A DNA stretch of 64,000 bases. It comes from Chryseobacterium daeguense DSM 19388 (GTDB lineage: Bacteria; Bacteroidota; Bacteroidia; Flavobacteriales; Weeksellaceae). The DNA lies in the NCBI RefSeq assembly GCF_000430825.1, contig NZ_AUMT01000011.1:1-64000 (forward strand), written 5' to 3'. This document shows, in pieces, positions 46,157-56,616 of this stretch (its first letter is position 1; every line of letters begins with the position of its first letter). The notes beneath the pieces were generated by a model. That model was given only the letters and a program-made list of their open reading frames with translations, was not told the origin of the DNA and did no database searches. A program made the position numbers and the translations under genes.

Positions 46157-48418
46157 ATGTTAAAGAAAACCGCCATCGTAAGTTTATTTACCCTTATTTC
46201 TGCTTCGTATATGGCTCAAAATACTACCCTTCCCGTTTATTTAGATGAATCAAAACCTGTTGAGCAGCGCGTTCAGGATGCACTTTCCAGAATGACACTC
46301 GAGGAAAAAGTGGCCATGCTTCATGCACAGTCAAAATTCAGCTCACCGGGTGTTCCGAGATTGGGAATTCCTGAATTCTGGACAACGGACGGCCCTCACG
46401 GAGTTCGCCCCGAAGTAATGTGGGACGAATGGAACCAGGCCGGCTGGACCAACGACTCCATCATTGCTTATCCTGCACTGACAGCACTTTCCGCGACATG
46501 GAACAAAAAAATGTCCTGGAATTACGGTAAAGCTTTGGGTGAAGAAGCACGTTACAGAAAAAAAGACATTCTTCTGGGACCCGGAGTAAATATTTACAGA
46601 ACTCCACTGAACGGAAGAAACTTCGAATATATGGGTGAAGATCCTTATCTTACATCTAAAATGGTAGTTCCTTACATTAAAGGAGTACAATCGAACGGCG
46701 TGGCAACTTCCGTGAAGCATTTTGCATTGAATAATCAGGAAATGTTCCGCCATACCAGCAATGTAAATGTAGATGACAGGGCTTTGTATGAGATCTATCT
46801 TCCGCCTTTCAAAGCGGCTGTTACAGAAGGAGATTCCTGGACCATTATGGGTGCTTATGACATGTACAAAAACCAGTATGCAAGCCAGAATCAATATCTT
46901 TTAAATGATATTTTAAAAGGCGAATGGAAATACAAAGGCGTTGTAGTTTCCGACTGGGGTGCTGTAAACAATACCGAACAGGCCATCCACAACGGTTTGG
47001 ATCTTGAATTCGGGAGCTGGACAAACGGTCTTTCGGCGGGTACAAAAAATGCGTATGACAATTATTATTTAGCAAAACCTTATTTAGATTTAATAAAATC
47101 CGGGAAAGTAGGAACAAAAGAGCTGGATGATAAAGTGACAAGACTTTTGAATCTCGCTTATAAAACCACGATGAACAGGAACAAGCCTTTCGGAAATATC
47201 GCTTCCGAGGAGCATAAAGCTGTTGCAAAAGAAATCGGTGAAGAAGGAATTGTCCTGTTGAAAAACCAGGGAAATATACTTCCGATTGATATCAATAAAG
47301 CTAAAAAAATTGCCGTAATTGGTGAAAATGCCATTAAAATCATGACGGTAGGCGGTGGTTCTTCATCATTAAAGGTGAAATATGAAACCCTTCCTCTGGA
47401 CGGAATTAAAGCCAGATTCGGGAAACAGTCTGATGTACAGTTTGCGAGAGGTTATGTGGGCGATATCGGTGGTGAGTATAACGGTGTAAAATCCGGGCAA
47501 AACTTAAAAGACGACCGTTCAGAAGCAGAATTAATTAATGAAGCGGTAGAGCTTGCAAAAAAATCAGACTACGTTATTTTTGTAGGAGGTCTAAATAAAT
47601 CCGACTTCCAGGACAGCGAAGGAAACGACAGAAAAAGCTACGGGCTCCCTTACAATCAGGATAAAGTAATCACTGCTCTTGCTAAAGCCAATAAAAATCT
47701 TGCGGTAGTTCTTGTTTCAGGAAATGCGGTGGCAATGCCTTGGATCAAGGAGGTTCCAACCATTGTTCAGGCCTGGTATCTGGGTTCTGAAGCCGGAAAT
47801 TCCATTGCTTCTGTCTTGGCCGGTGACGCGAATCCTTCAGGAAAACTGCCGTTTACTTTCCCTATGAAATTAGAGGATAATTCTGCGCATCAATTGGGAG
47901 AATATCCCGGAAATAAAGCAGAATTGGCAGCAGATAAAGGAAAAGATCAGAAGAACCCTATCAATATTACTTATAATGAAGGTATTTTTGTGGGCTACAG
48001 ATGGCATGACACTAAAAAAATCAAGCCTTTATTCAGTTTCGGGCATGGCCTGAGCTATACTACTTTCGAGTTTGGAAAGGCAAAAGCTGATAAAACTACG
48101 ATGTCTCAGGACGACAAAATAACATTCACCGTAACGGTAAAAAATACCGGAAAAAGAGCCGGAGCAGAAGTTGCGCAATTGTATATTTCTGATTTAAAAT
48201 CTTCTGTTGAAAGACCTTCAAAAGAGCTGAAAGGTTTTGAAAAAGTCTATTTAAATCCGGGCGAACAAAAAGAAGTAACGTTTACAATAGACAAGACAGC
48301 TTTAAGCTTCTTCGATGCCCAAAAACACGACTGGGTAGCAGAACCAGGAGATTTTGAAGCACAGATCGGGAACTCTTCTGATGCCATCAAAACCAAGGTG
48401 AAGTTTACATTGAAGTAA
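46157..48418 (+). CDS. bglX: glycoside hydrolase family 3, beta-glucosidase type
   Basis: 753 residues from the ATG at 46157, with a signal peptide (KKTAIVSLFTLISASYMAQ). GH3 N-terminal barrel: RMTLEEKVAMLH, TDGPHGVRPE, RNFEYMGEDPYL, VKHFALNNQE and the nucleophile Asp in GVVVSDWGA. The C-terminal GH3 domain and fibronectin III-like domain follow (GHGLSYTTFEFG). It releases terminal beta-linked glucose or similar in the periplasm. DGPHGVRPEV with W suggests the subfamily active on plant or microbial glucans, not specified further. Confidence 0.9.
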   Translation: MLKKTAIVSLFTLISASYMAQNTTLPVYLDESKPVEQRVQDALSRMTLEEKVAMLHAQSKFSSPGVPRLGIPEFWTTDGPHGVRPEVMWDEWNQAGWTNDSIIAYPALTALSATWNKKMSWNYGKALGEEARYRKKDILLGPGVNIYRTPLNGRNFEYMGEDPYLTSKMVVPYIKGVQSNGVATSVKHFALNNQEMFRHTSNVNVDDRALYEIYLPPFKAAVTEGDSWTIMGAYDMYKNQYASQNQYLLNDILKGEWKYKGVVVSDWGAVNNTEQAIHNGLDLEFGSWTNGLSAGTKNAYDNYYLAKPYLDLIKSGKVGTKELDDKVTRLLNLAYKTTMNRNKPFGNIASEEHKAVAKEIGEEGIVLLKNQGNILPIDINKAKKIAVIGENAIKIMTVGGGSSSLKVKYETLPLDGIKARFGKQSDVQFARGYVGDIGGEYNGVKSGQNLKDDRSEAELINEAVELAKKSDYVIFVGGLNKSDFQDSEGNDRKSYGLPYNQDKVITALAKANKNLAVVLVSGNAVAMPWIKEVPTIVQAWYLGSEAGNSIASVLAGDANPSGKLPFTFPMKLEDNSAHQLGEYPGNKAELAADKGKDQKNPINITYNEGIFVGYRWHDTKKIKPLFSFGHGLSYTTFEFGKAKADKTTMSQDDKITFTVTVKNTGKRAGAEVAQLYISDLKSSVERPSKELKGFEKVYLNPGEQKEVTFTIDKTALSFFDAQKHDWVAEPGDFEAQIGNSSDAIKTKVKFTLK

Positions 48419-48446
48419 TTTTACTTATTTATATTTCTAAAACGAG

Positions 48447-48479
48447 AATGCCTGAATTTATTCGGGCATTTTTGTTTTT
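48447..48479 (+). terminator. terminator of the GH3 gene
   Basis: A 10-bp stem with one G-T pair (48447-48456 with 48461-48470, loop TTTA) followed by TTTTTGTTTTT. The rest of the 328-base gap to 48746 shows no further feature. Confidence 0.85.
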
Positions 48480-48746
48480 CACAACTCTATTTTTAGTTTA
48501 TGGTAGTATCATCTTATACTATAAATTTGTTCGCTTATTCATTAATTTAACCGCAAAGTGAGACAAAGATTTATTGATACTATTAGTTATTAAGCTAGAT
48601 AAAGCCGTTCCACTTAATTTTGAAATACAAAATGTATTCAAAATCTCTACACATGATAATATCATTTGATACTATCAATTATTTAAAATCAATTAAAAAA
48701 GCACGGATAATTTTCCGCGCCTGTATTTTAAAATTAACAATCTATT

Positions 48747-50915
48747 TTATTTTCCTCCTCCTGCATTTTTCTCAACATCTGTTTTTGTATTTTCTTTCAC
48801 TTTCTGGTTCCCGAAACGTTTTACAAATGAAAGCGAAATACCGTACCAGTCCCATTGTACAGAATTTCTGATGGTACCGGTCTGGTTGTAGGTAGTCGCA
48901 TCAAAATTCGGTTTCTGGAAAATGTTCATCAGTTGCAAACTGGCCTCCATCTGGGTTTTCGGGAAAATTTTGGTAACAGAAATATTATGAAAAACATTGG
49001 TTCTGTTGGCATAAGAATTTCCGTTATTCTGATTAGAAATTTCCACCCATGCGCTCAGGTTGATATTTTTATTAAAAAGGTTGGTGTACGAAATATTCGT
49101 AGAACCGCCCCAATAATTGATATAATTTTGTCCTTTAAGATTATTTCTTGTATTGAAATCACTATTGTCAATATAGTACCAGCCAAAACCGACATTTACG
49201 CTCAGCTTATTTTTTAAAAAAGTCTGGTTGGTATTGGCAAAAATATAGTATTTCTCCACTTTTCCGAAGAAATTATCCTCCTGAGTAATCGTTCTGTTTC
49301 TTTCCGGATTGTCAGGGTCTGTTTCAAAAATATAGCTCGTCCAGTAATCCTGATCCGTGTACATATATCTTGCCGAGATAAAATACTTCTTAAAAAGTCC
49401 GAGTTTCATGTTTACCCTATGACTTGGATTGGGTTCCAACGCCATATTTCCACGGCTGTAAAATCCATTATCGTTCGGAACCATAAAAGGATTGAACTCT
49501 GCATACCACGGACGCCAAAGGTTCCTGTTATAGGTCAGGCTCAAATCATATTTTTCTGAGAAAGAATATTTTAGCAACAGGTTGGGAAGAAAGGCTCCGT
49601 AAGAATCTTTCCTGCTTGCACCGGCTACATCCTGTCTCATTTTATAATCAATATGCTCATACCGAAGTCCGAATCTGGTCTCTAATTTCTTGAAGAATGT
49701 TTTACTATAATTAATGTATAATGAGTTAATATTATCCTCATAATGGAAAACATCATGAGGGCTGAGACCGTCCATCTGGGTAGCAAATAAATCATTAGGT
49801 ACTACATTATTATTAAAGTCCATCTTACCTCCCAATTCCAGCGTTCCCCAATCTTTTGCCAACGGCTGGGTATAATCTACTTTCACATAATAATTCCTGT
49901 TTTCGCTATCAGATAGCACTCTTGTCTGATATAGGATGAAATTATTGGATACCAGCTGATTTTTTTCAAAATTATTATCTTCAGACCGCCCGAAATAATT
50001 TGTTCCCAGGTTGATATCCAAAATCCTGTTTTTTTCCTTATCATAAAATTTATAGAAAAGATTGGTTCCCAAAGTACGGTTGCGCCCTGTTGCCCATTGG
50101 TTCTGGGTATAAGAGCTATTAAAAACAGAATTGATATGGGTAATTCCGTCCGCGTCGGCAGAATTTTCATATTTCCCCTGATAATACTCCAGTATAAGTC
50201 CGGCTGTATTTTTATCATTCAGTTCAAATTCCGAAGTAGAGGAAAAGGAAGGGCTTTTCGACCTTCCGCCGCTTTGTGTATTGATCTTTGTAACAGAATT
50301 ATCCGCATAAGACGTAGTAAGAATTTCACTTTTCTGAAGATAGGCATTATCACTGTAGCTCCCGATGAAGGTCTGTGTAAAATTCTTTTTATGATAATTA
50401 AGATTAAGATTCGTGTATTGTGAGTTTTTTTGCTGCTGTCTGTTATTCAGGGTTACGCTTCCTTTAATTCCTTCGTCATCTCTTTTTTTCAATACGATAT
50501 TGATTACGGACCCGGCAGTTTCGTACCTTGAAGACGGGCTTGTGATCACTTCTATTTTCATGAGGTTGTCGGCAGGGATTGTTTTCAGGTATTCCTTTAA
50601 TTCCTTTCCTGTGAAGACGGATTTTCTGTCATTAATATAAACCGTCACCGATTCTCCTTCCGCTTTTATAGCATCATTATTATCAATACTCACCAAAGGC
50701 GTCATTCTCAAAACATCCCATGTTGTATTTCCCGCTAATATGGAGCTGTTTGACACGTTGAAAACAGTTCGGTCAATTTTTGATTCTACCGTTGGTTTTC
50801 TGCCCGTTAAAACAACAGCCTCAATTTCCTTTTCTTTTTTTATCGTATCTTTTTTTTCCTGAGCCAGTGTAAAAAGACTTGCCAATACAGCAACCGATGA
50901 AAATAATTTCCTCAT
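48747..50915 (-). CDS. outer membrane beta-barrel receptor (TonB-dependent type)
   Basis: 722 residues. Signal peptide KLFSSVAVLASLFTLAQ, then a plug domain (EAVVLTGRKPTVESKIDRTV, VTVYINDRKSVFTGKELKEY, IEVITSPSSRYETAGSVINI) and the barrel of the OMP_b-brl_3 family, with many aromatic-ended strands and a Lys/Gly-rich tail. No carboxypeptidase-like domain before the plug. Such proteins take up or respond to unknown ligands in Bacteroidota. Opposite-strand ORFs here are shadows. Confidence 0.87.
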   Translation of the reverse strand: MRKLFSSVAVLASLFTLAQEKKDTIKKEKEIEAVVLTGRKPTVESKIDRTVFNVSNSSILAGNTTWDVLRMTPLVSIDNNDAIKAEGESVTVYINDRKSVFTGKELKEYLKTIPADNLMKIEVITSPSSRYETAGSVINIVLKKRDDEGIKGSVTLNNRQQQKNSQYTNLNLNYHKKNFTQTFIGSYSDNAYLQKSEILTTSYADNSVTKINTQSGGRSKSPSFSSTSEFELNDKNTAGLILEYYQGKYENSADADGITHINSVFNSSYTQNQWATGRNRTLGTNLFYKFYDKEKNRILDINLGTNYFGRSEDNNFEKNQLVSNNFILYQTRVLSDSENRNYYVKVDYTQPLAKDWGTLELGGKMDFNNNVVPNDLFATQMDGLSPHDVFHYEDNINSLYINYSKTFFKKLETRFGLRYEHIDYKMRQDVAGASRKDSYGAFLPNLLLKYSFSEKYDLSLTYNRNLWRPWYAEFNPFMVPNDNGFYSRGNMALEPNPSHRVNMKLGLFKKYFISARYMYTDQDYWTSYIFETDPDNPERNRTITQEDNFFGKVEKYYIFANTNQTFLKNKLSVNVGFGWYYIDNSDFNTRNNLKGQNYINYWGGSTNISYTNLFNKNINLSAWVEISNQNNGNSYANRTNVFHNISVTKIFPKTQMEASLQLMNIFQKPNFDATTYNQTGTIRNSVQWDWYGISLSFVKRFGNQKVKENTKTDVEKNAGGGK

Positions 50916-51029
50916 TAGTTATTAGGTTTCTCCTAATAAGACACCACACATTGAATAATTGTTACATCAAATAATAAAAAAAACGAAAAATTAATTTTTG
51001 GTTAAAAAAATTAAACAGATTTTAGAAAT

Positions 51030-51776
51030 TTAAACTTTAATAATCAGCTCTTTTTGATATCCGTTATACTGCTCATCAATGTATCCGTGAGGGTTACAAA
51101 TGACCTCGGTATCACCTATCCTGTATCTGGAAGGTGTATGGATATGACCATGAATCCAATATAAAGGCTTATGCTCAATAATAAAATCTTCAAGATTAGA
51201 AGCATAGGCAGAAGTGAGCGGGTCTTTTTTAAAATTCTCCGGGACAGACTGTATACTTGGAGCATGATGCGTCACAACAATATTTTTTAAACCTTTTGAG
51301 CTTTCAAGACTTTCCTGAAGCCATATTTTTGAGAATTGATGTATTTTATAAATGTCGATAGATCTCATTTTTGAATATGAAGGATCGCGTTTTATCTGTT
51401 TATAATCATTCATCCCCATCTGGCAAGTAAAACCGTAATATCTGGGATCTCCGAAAATGGAGAAATCCGTCCATAAAGTGGTGCCGTGAAAACGGACATC
51501 TCCAATATCTACAAAATCATTTTCCAGTACATAAACATTAGAGTCTTGTGCTGCTTCTTTTATTTTGTTTAAAGTTTTTGGATAAGAACCTTTGTAATAT
51601 TCATGATTTCCTAAAACATAAATGACCGGGATATGTGTGATTTTTGCTTTAATCCATTCTATTCCCTTTATTCCTAAGTTCACATCTCCAGCTAGCACCA
51701 CAACTTCCGCATTATCAAATGATAAATTGGTAGAACCAAACTCCTGATGAAGATCACTGATGATTTGTATTTTCAT
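51030..51776 (-). CDS. metallophosphoesterase
   Basis: 248 residues from the ATG at 51776 (the longer ORF adds an unlikely nine residues). Calcineurin-like metal motifs: IQIISDLHQEFG (DxH), VVLAGDVNLG (GD), VYVLGNHEYY (GNH) and YWIHGHIHTP (GHxH). A small cytoplasmic phosphoesterase; substrate unknown. Confidence 0.88.
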   Translation of the reverse strand: MKIQIISDLHQEFGSTNLSFDNAEVVVLAGDVNLGIKGIEWIKAKITHIPVIYVLGNHEYYKGSYPKTLNKIKEAAQDSNVYVLENDFVDIGDVRFHGTTLWTDFSIFGDPRYYGFTCQMGMNDYKQIKRDPSYSKMRSIDIYKIHQFSKIWLQESLESSKGLKNIVVTHHAPSIQSVPENFKKDPLTSAYASNLEDFIIEHKPLYWIHGHIHTPSRYRIGDTEVICNPHGYIDEQYNGYQKELIIKV

Positions 51777-51847
51777 TCTGCTAAAATAAAAAAGAACCGA
51801 CAAATACAGCCAATTCTAAAGTTAATATATTTTATATCACTTAAAAA

Positions 51848-53239
51848 TTAAGAGACAACCATTTCCGACTGTTTTAATTTTAAACTTTTAACAATAAAAT
51901 AAGACAGCATTCCTAAAGCAAAAACAGCATATCCCGCCAGTATTATTAAACTTAAATTTCCAACAGCCAGCGCCGAGGGAAAAACCTGGCTCATTAAAGT
52001 CATGAATGAAAGTCCGATTCCCGCACCCAGGAAATAGCTGGTAGAACTTAAACTTGATGCCACACCATAGCTGGAAGCCCTCACATCTTGAATAGCCAGC
52101 ACCGACAAAGCAGTGAAACAAAACGTCATCCCAATTCCTGAAATACAAGCTGCACCTAATAAAACCAAAGGTAAAACATGATCAAAATAAACTGAAATTA
52201 ATAAAGAAAAAGCACCCGACAGCATAAAAACCCAGCCGAAAATTCCCATTTGGACAGAATTTAATCTTTTAGAAACATGAGGCAGGATAAATTTTGCCAC
52301 CAATGCAGACATTACACTGAACGGAACAAGCATCAAGCCCGCCGAAGCTGCATTGTGATTCATATCTTTCTGAAGCATTAATGAAATCAGGAATAAAAAC
52401 CCTATGAAAAATGCCCCTAACGCTACAAATGTAAGATTGGAAATAACCAACGAGGTATGTCTGAACAATTTCAAATCAATTAATGGCTGCGAAGCAGATT
52501 TTAAACGATAAAAAACAAAAACCAACAGCAAAACGGACATAATCAACGAACCAATGACCATAAAAGGTTCTTCTTTAATATGAATAAGCTCATGGGTACC
52601 ATAAGTAAGGCTTAAAAGGCCTATTACAAGTAAAATCCCTGATGTGAAGTCTGTTTTTTGAGCCTTATTTTTTTCATCTTTTGGAAGATATTGATATGCA
52701 AAAATTAAAGTCAATACAAGTATGGGAACATTAATAAGGAACACCCAATGCCAGCTCAGATAAGTACTGATAATCCCTCCCAGTGAAAGCCCGCTGCCCG
52801 ACCCTATGGCCGCAAATGAACTGAAAATCCCGATAGCACGGCTCCTCTCCTGATCTTCTTTAAATGTATGGGTAACAATAGACATCGCTGAAGGCATGAT
52901 GAATGCAGCTCCCAACCCCTGCAGAGCACGGAAAACAGCCAGCGCTTCAAAATTGGTAGACAAACCTGCACCCAGAGAGGTAAGCATGAAAAGTAACGAT
53001 CCCAAAAGAAAAATTTTCTTTCGCCCGATCTGGTCAGAGAGTTTTCCCCCAATAATAAGGAAACCACCAAAAAATAATACATATAAAGTCTGTAACCACT
53101 GAACAGTCTCTGTCCCAATACCGAACTGCTGCTGAACGGAAGGAATTGTAAGGTTAATAATGGCGATATCCAAAGCCTCCACAAATGTTCCCACCGATGC
53201 TATCATTAAAATTAAATTCTTTCTTTCCATATAGTTCAA
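51848..53239 (-). CDS. MFS efflux transporter, DHA2 (EmrB/QacA) family
   Basis: 463 residues with about fourteen membrane helices. DHA2 motifs: SVGTFVEALDIAIINLTIPS (motif D1), GGKLSDQIGRKKIFLLG (motif A) and FRALQGLGAAFIMPSAMSIV (motif C-like). It exports drugs or other small molecules by proton antiport. Divergent from an Lrp/AsnC-type regulator, its probable controller. A TAATTTTG box on the minus strand (53255-53248) lies just before it. Confidence 0.9.
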   Translation of the reverse strand: MNYMERKNLILMIASVGTFVEALDIAIINLTIPSVQQQFGIGTETVQWLQTLYVLFFGGFLIIGGKLSDQIGRKKIFLLGSLLFMLTSLGAGLSTNFEALAVFRALQGLGAAFIMPSAMSIVTHTFKEDQERSRAIGIFSSFAAIGSGSGLSLGGIISTYLSWHWVFLINVPILVLTLIFAYQYLPKDEKNKAQKTDFTSGILLVIGLLSLTYGTHELIHIKEEPFMVIGSLIMSVLLLVFVFYRLKSASQPLIDLKLFRHTSLVISNLTFVALGAFFIGFLFLISLMLQKDMNHNAASAGLMLVPFSVMSALVAKFILPHVSKRLNSVQMGIFGWVFMLSGAFSLLISVYFDHVLPLVLLGAACISGIGMTFCFTALSVLAIQDVRASSYGVASSLSSTSYFLGAGIGLSFMTLMSQVFPSALAVGNLSLIILAGYAVFALGMLSYFIVKSLKLKQSEMVVS

Positions 53240-53374
53240 ATATGCTGCAAAATTATAATTAACAGAACGTATGAAAAAATTTAATTGTAAATTTGGAACA
53301 AAATTAATTTAAATTAATAAAATAAAAGAACAAATACTCTTTAATATAAAATTTAACCCTAAAAAACAGAACAA

Positions 53375-53845
53375 ATGGCTGCCGAAAACTACACTCCGGA
53401 TGAAAAAGATCTTTCTATTCTGCGTATTTTGCAAAAAGATGCTAAACTGAGTGTCCGCGATATTGCATCACGTATCAACCTCAGCCCAACCCCCACTCAT
53501 GAACGGATAAAACGTATGGAAAAGCTGGGGATTATCAAAGAATATACAACAGTAGTTGACCGCAAAAAAGTAAATAAAGGAATGATGGTGATCTGCATGA
53601 TCGCCCTGAATGTTCACAGTAAAAAAACCGCCGGAAAATTTATTGAAGAGGTTGGAAAACTGAAGGAAGTGGTAGAATTTTATAACATCAGCGGGGATTT
53701 TGATTTTATGCTGAAAATCCTCGCTCCGAATATGGATGAATTCCATGAGTTTTTCGTCAATAAGCTTTCTGAAATAGAAGGAATAGGGCAGACCAAAAGC
53801 ATCTTCGTAATGAACAGCATCAAGGAAAGTGTACAGATTTTATAA
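53375..53845 (+). CDS. Lrp/AsnC-family regulator
   Basis: 156 residues. Winged HTH (LSILRILQKDAKLSVRDIAS, NLSPTPTHERIKRMEKLGII) and a RAM ligand-binding domain (VICMIALNVHSKKTAGKFIE, NISGDFDFMLKILAPN). The family senses amino acids and forms octamers. It faces the MFS exporter gene across 135 nt, so amino acid or metabolite export is a fair guess. Confidence 0.9.
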   Translation: MAAENYTPDEKDLSILRILQKDAKLSVRDIASRINLSPTPTHERIKRMEKLGIIKEYTTVVDRKKVNKGMMVICMIALNVHSKKTAGKFIEEVGKLKEVVEFYNISGDFDFMLKILAPNMDEFHEFFVNKLSEIEGIGQTKSIFVMNSIKESVQIL

Positions 53846-53976
53846 AATTATACATTTTTAAAACAAATTTTTGAAAGAAATTTATTATATAATTCAATCT
53901 TAACAATGAATTAATTATTATCATGTTAAAATTTTGATGGAATAATATTTGCAAGATCATATTCAAACAATTAAAC

Positions 53977-54585
53977 ATGAATAAAGTAGAGGTTATTGAT
54001 GAAAATCTTCTCTTCTCTTACGGAGCCACAAGACACGACTTCTTAAGTTCAGAAGTTATTTTCAGTGAGGGTGATATCCCGAAATATTATTATCAGATCA
54101 TGCACGGCAAGGTAAAACTCAATCATGAGGATGAGGAAGGCAGAGAATTTATTCAAAGTATTTTGAATCCTGGGCAAAGCGTTTGTGAGCTTCTTCTTTT
54201 TCTGGATAAATCATATCCCGTAAATGCGGTTACTCTGGAAGACTGCAGTGTGATAAGACTTCCGAAGGTTAATTTTTTCAATCTTCTGGATGATCACCCG
54301 AGAATATCTATTGATGTCAACCGATTTATTTCCGGACGATTGTACCAGAAGTTCATCATCATGCAGCACAATTCATCTATCAATCCTAAAATCAGGCTAA
54401 AAGGTGTTTTTGATTATTTTAAAAGCTTCAGCGATGATCAGACTCAATACTCTTATGAAGTTCAGCTTACCAGAAAACAGCTTGCGGCCATTACCGGGCT
54501 TCGTGTAGAAACTGTGATCAGGGCAATCAAAAGAATGGAAAAGGAAAAATTTCTCATTCTTAAAAACAGAAAAATTTTCGTTTAA
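53977..54585 (+). CDS. Crp/Fnr-family regulator 1
   Basis: 202 residues: cyclic-nucleotide-binding-like barrel (VIFSEGDIPKYYYQIMHGKV, GQSVCELLLFLDKSYPVNAV) and a C-terminal HTH (LTRKQLAAITGLRVETVIRA). No Fnr-type iron-sulphur cysteines. It is convergent with a clear paralogue at 54696-55292; a shared hairpin separates them. Bacteroidota members often control stress or anaerobic genes. Confidence 0.88.
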   Translation: MNKVEVIDENLLFSYGATRHDFLSSEVIFSEGDIPKYYYQIMHGKVKLNHEDEEGREFIQSILNPGQSVCELLLFLDKSYPVNAVTLEDCSVIRLPKVNFFNLLDDHPRISIDVNRFISGRLYQKFIIMQHNSSINPKIRLKGVFDYFKSFSDDQTQYSYEVQLTRKQLAAITGLRVETVIRAIKRMEKEKFLILKNRKIFV

Positions 54586-54603
54586 AAAAGAAATAAAATA
54601 AAA

Positions 54604-54648
54604 AGCAGAAATTGAAATGAGCTTTATATTGCTGTTTCAATTTCTGCT
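54604..54648. terminator. bidirectional terminator between the two Crp/Fnr genes
   Basis: AGCAGAAATTGAAA (54604-54617) is the exact complement of TTTCAATTTCTGCT (54635-54648). It serves both convergent genes. Confidence 0.75.
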
Positions 54649-54695
54649 ACATTAAGTTTAGCTTCTTAAAATTAAATCTATTTCCTGATGCTGTT

Positions 54696-55292
54696 CTAGC
54701 AAAAAATACGTCTGTTCTGAATTCTTACTTTATTAGCATCTTCCATCTTTTTTATAGTTCGAATTACTGTTTCTACGCGTAGGCCGGTGAGGTTGGCAAG
54801 CTGCTGTCTCGTAAGCGGCACCTGGAAAGAGAAAGGATTGATCCCTTTGCTGTTTCTTTTAAAATAATTGATAACACTTTCTATTTTGGTTGTGGGATCC
54901 TGAGAAACAAGATTGAACAACATGAAATATTTATCAGATAACCGGTCTGCAAGGCATTTGAATAAATCTAAGGAAACATCCGGTTTTGCATTTAATAATT
55001 TGATAAAATCCGGTTTTGAGATTTTCAAGATTCTGCATTTTGTTTTTGCAACTGCTGTGATAGAATAAGGCTTGTCATTTAATAGAAAGCACTCTCCTAT
55101 ACTCTCCCCGTTTGAAAAAATGTTTTGTGTAAATTCTTTTCCATCTTCATGATAATTGTTGAGCTCTACAATGCCTTCCACAATCTGAAAATAGTACCTG
55201 GCATTTTTACCTTCTGTAAAAATGGTCTGGTTTACATCAAAATCCTCATAAACCGCTCCAAATTCCAATAATAAATCTTCATTGATTATCAT
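54696..55292 (-). CDS. Crp/Fnr-family regulator 2
   Basis: 198 residues, same architecture as the neighbour: TIFTEGKNARYYFQIVEGIV barrel and LTRQQLANLTGLRVETVIRT recognition helix, nearly identical there to the paralogue (TGLRVETVIR in both). The two probably bind similar sites. Divergent from the SDR gene at 55518. Confidence 0.88.
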   Translation of the reverse strand: MIINEDLLLEFGAVYEDFDVNQTIFTEGKNARYYFQIVEGIVELNNYHEDGKEFTQNIFSNGESIGECFLLNDKPYSITAVAKTKCRILKISKPDFIKLLNAKPDVSLDLFKCLADRLSDKYFMLFNLVSQDPTTKIESVINYFKRNSKGINPFSFQVPLTRQQLANLTGLRVETVIRTIKKMEDANKVRIQNRRIFC

Positions 55293-55517
55293 CTTATATG
55301 TTTTTTAAGGTTACAATGATTATCGAAGTAGAAATAATGAAAAAGCTACTACAAATAACAAACCAAAAAATTACTAACCCTTTAAAAAATCAATAAAAAT
55401 GGTACATTTTAAGAATAAAAATCATCTATAATGGTATTATACTTGCAAATAATAATTAATTTCTGTTATATGACAGAAAATTAAACAACAACATCAACCA
55501 CACCAAAATATTATATA

Positions 55518-56492
55518 ATGGAAAAGCAAATTACAAGAAGAAATGCTATTGGAAAAATTGCACTAGGGGCTTTGGCACAATCTCAGAATCAGAAAACAGA
55601 TATGACAGGTTCGAACCTTACCGATCCTACAACCAAGTATCCCAAACCACCTTTCAAAAGACAGTTTCAACCGTTTCCGGGACTGGCAGGCAAGATGGAT
55701 CCTGTCCCTGATCACGGTGAAGAAAGCTATGTAGGCTCAGGGAGATTAACGGGCAGAAAAGCCCTAATAACGGGTGGAGATTCCGGAATCGGCCGAGCGG
55801 CAGCCATTGCTTATGCCCGCGAAGGGGCCGATGTCGCCATTAACTACCTCCCTGAAGAAGAGCCAGACGCAAAACAAGTAATAGAGCTCATCCGGAAAGC
55901 CGGACGAAAAGCAGTTGCCATTCCCGGAGATATCCGCGAAGAATCTTTTTGTAAAAACCTCGTAAGCCAGGCTGTAGAGCAGCTTGGAGGGCTTGATATA
56001 TTAGTTAACAATGCAGGTCATCAAAAAACGCATGAATCTATATTGGATATCAGCACAGAAGAATTTGAAAGAACTATGAAAACCAATATCTATGCACCGT
56101 TCTGGATTATAAAAGCCGCTCTACCCCATCTGAAGCCGGGCTCATCCATCATTGGATTATCATCAGTCCAGGCATATGATCCTTCCGCAGACCTTTATGA
56201 TTATGCACAGACAAAAGCCGCAACCACCAGCTATGTAAAATCACTGGCCAAACAATTGGGACCAAAAGGAATACGTGTAAACGGGGTTGCACCCGGCCCG
56301 GTATGGACTGCTCTTGAAATCAGTGGAGGACAGACACAGGAAAATATTGAAAGATTCGGTGAAGATACTCCTTTGGGAAGACCCGGGCAACCTGCAGAAC
56401 TGGCTTCCATATTTGTTCAGCTGGCGGATAATAATGCCAGTTTCGCGACAGGCCAGATCTATGGAGCTGCAGGAGGAAGCGGTCAGCCATAA
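55518..56492 (+). CDS. SDR oxidoreductase (YghA-like)
   Basis: 324 residues. After an N-terminal MEKQITRRNAIGKIALGALA stretch and the YghA-type leader PKPPFKRQFQPFPGLAGKMD come the Rossmann motif LITGGDSGIGRAAAIAYARE, NNAGHQ, SSVQAY and the catalytic YDYAQTKAA (YxxxK). It uses NAD(P)H on aldehydes or sugars. The first residues look like a Tat-type start but lack a long hydrophobic core. Divergent from Crp/Fnr regulator 2, which may control it. Confidence 0.87.
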   Translation: MEKQITRRNAIGKIALGALAQSQNQKTDMTGSNLTDPTTKYPKPPFKRQFQPFPGLAGKMDPVPDHGEESYVGSGRLTGRKALITGGDSGIGRAAAIAYAREGADVAINYLPEEEPDAKQVIELIRKAGRKAVAIPGDIREESFCKNLVSQAVEQLGGLDILVNNAGHQKTHESILDISTEEFERTMKTNIYAPFWIIKAALPHLKPGSSIIGLSSVQAYDPSADLYDYAQTKAATTSYVKSLAKQLGPKGIRVNGVAPGPVWTALEISGGQTQENIERFGEDTPLGRPGQPAELASIFVQLADNNASFATGQIYGAAGGSGQP

Positions 56493-56515
56493 ATTATTTG
56501 ATATAAAAAAATTGT

Positions 56516-56543
56516 AAGCCTTTCATTTTTGAGAGGCTTTTTT
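56516..56543 (+). terminator. terminator after the SDR gene
   Basis: AAGCCTTTC (56516-56524) pairs with GAGAGGCTT (56531-56539), one G-T pair, then TTTTT. Confidence 0.8.
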
Positions 56544-56616
56544 ACTAACTAAATTTAAAATTAATGAAATCCTTTAATGGCAGGTAATTTGTTTAATTTA
56601 AATCAAATATAATATT

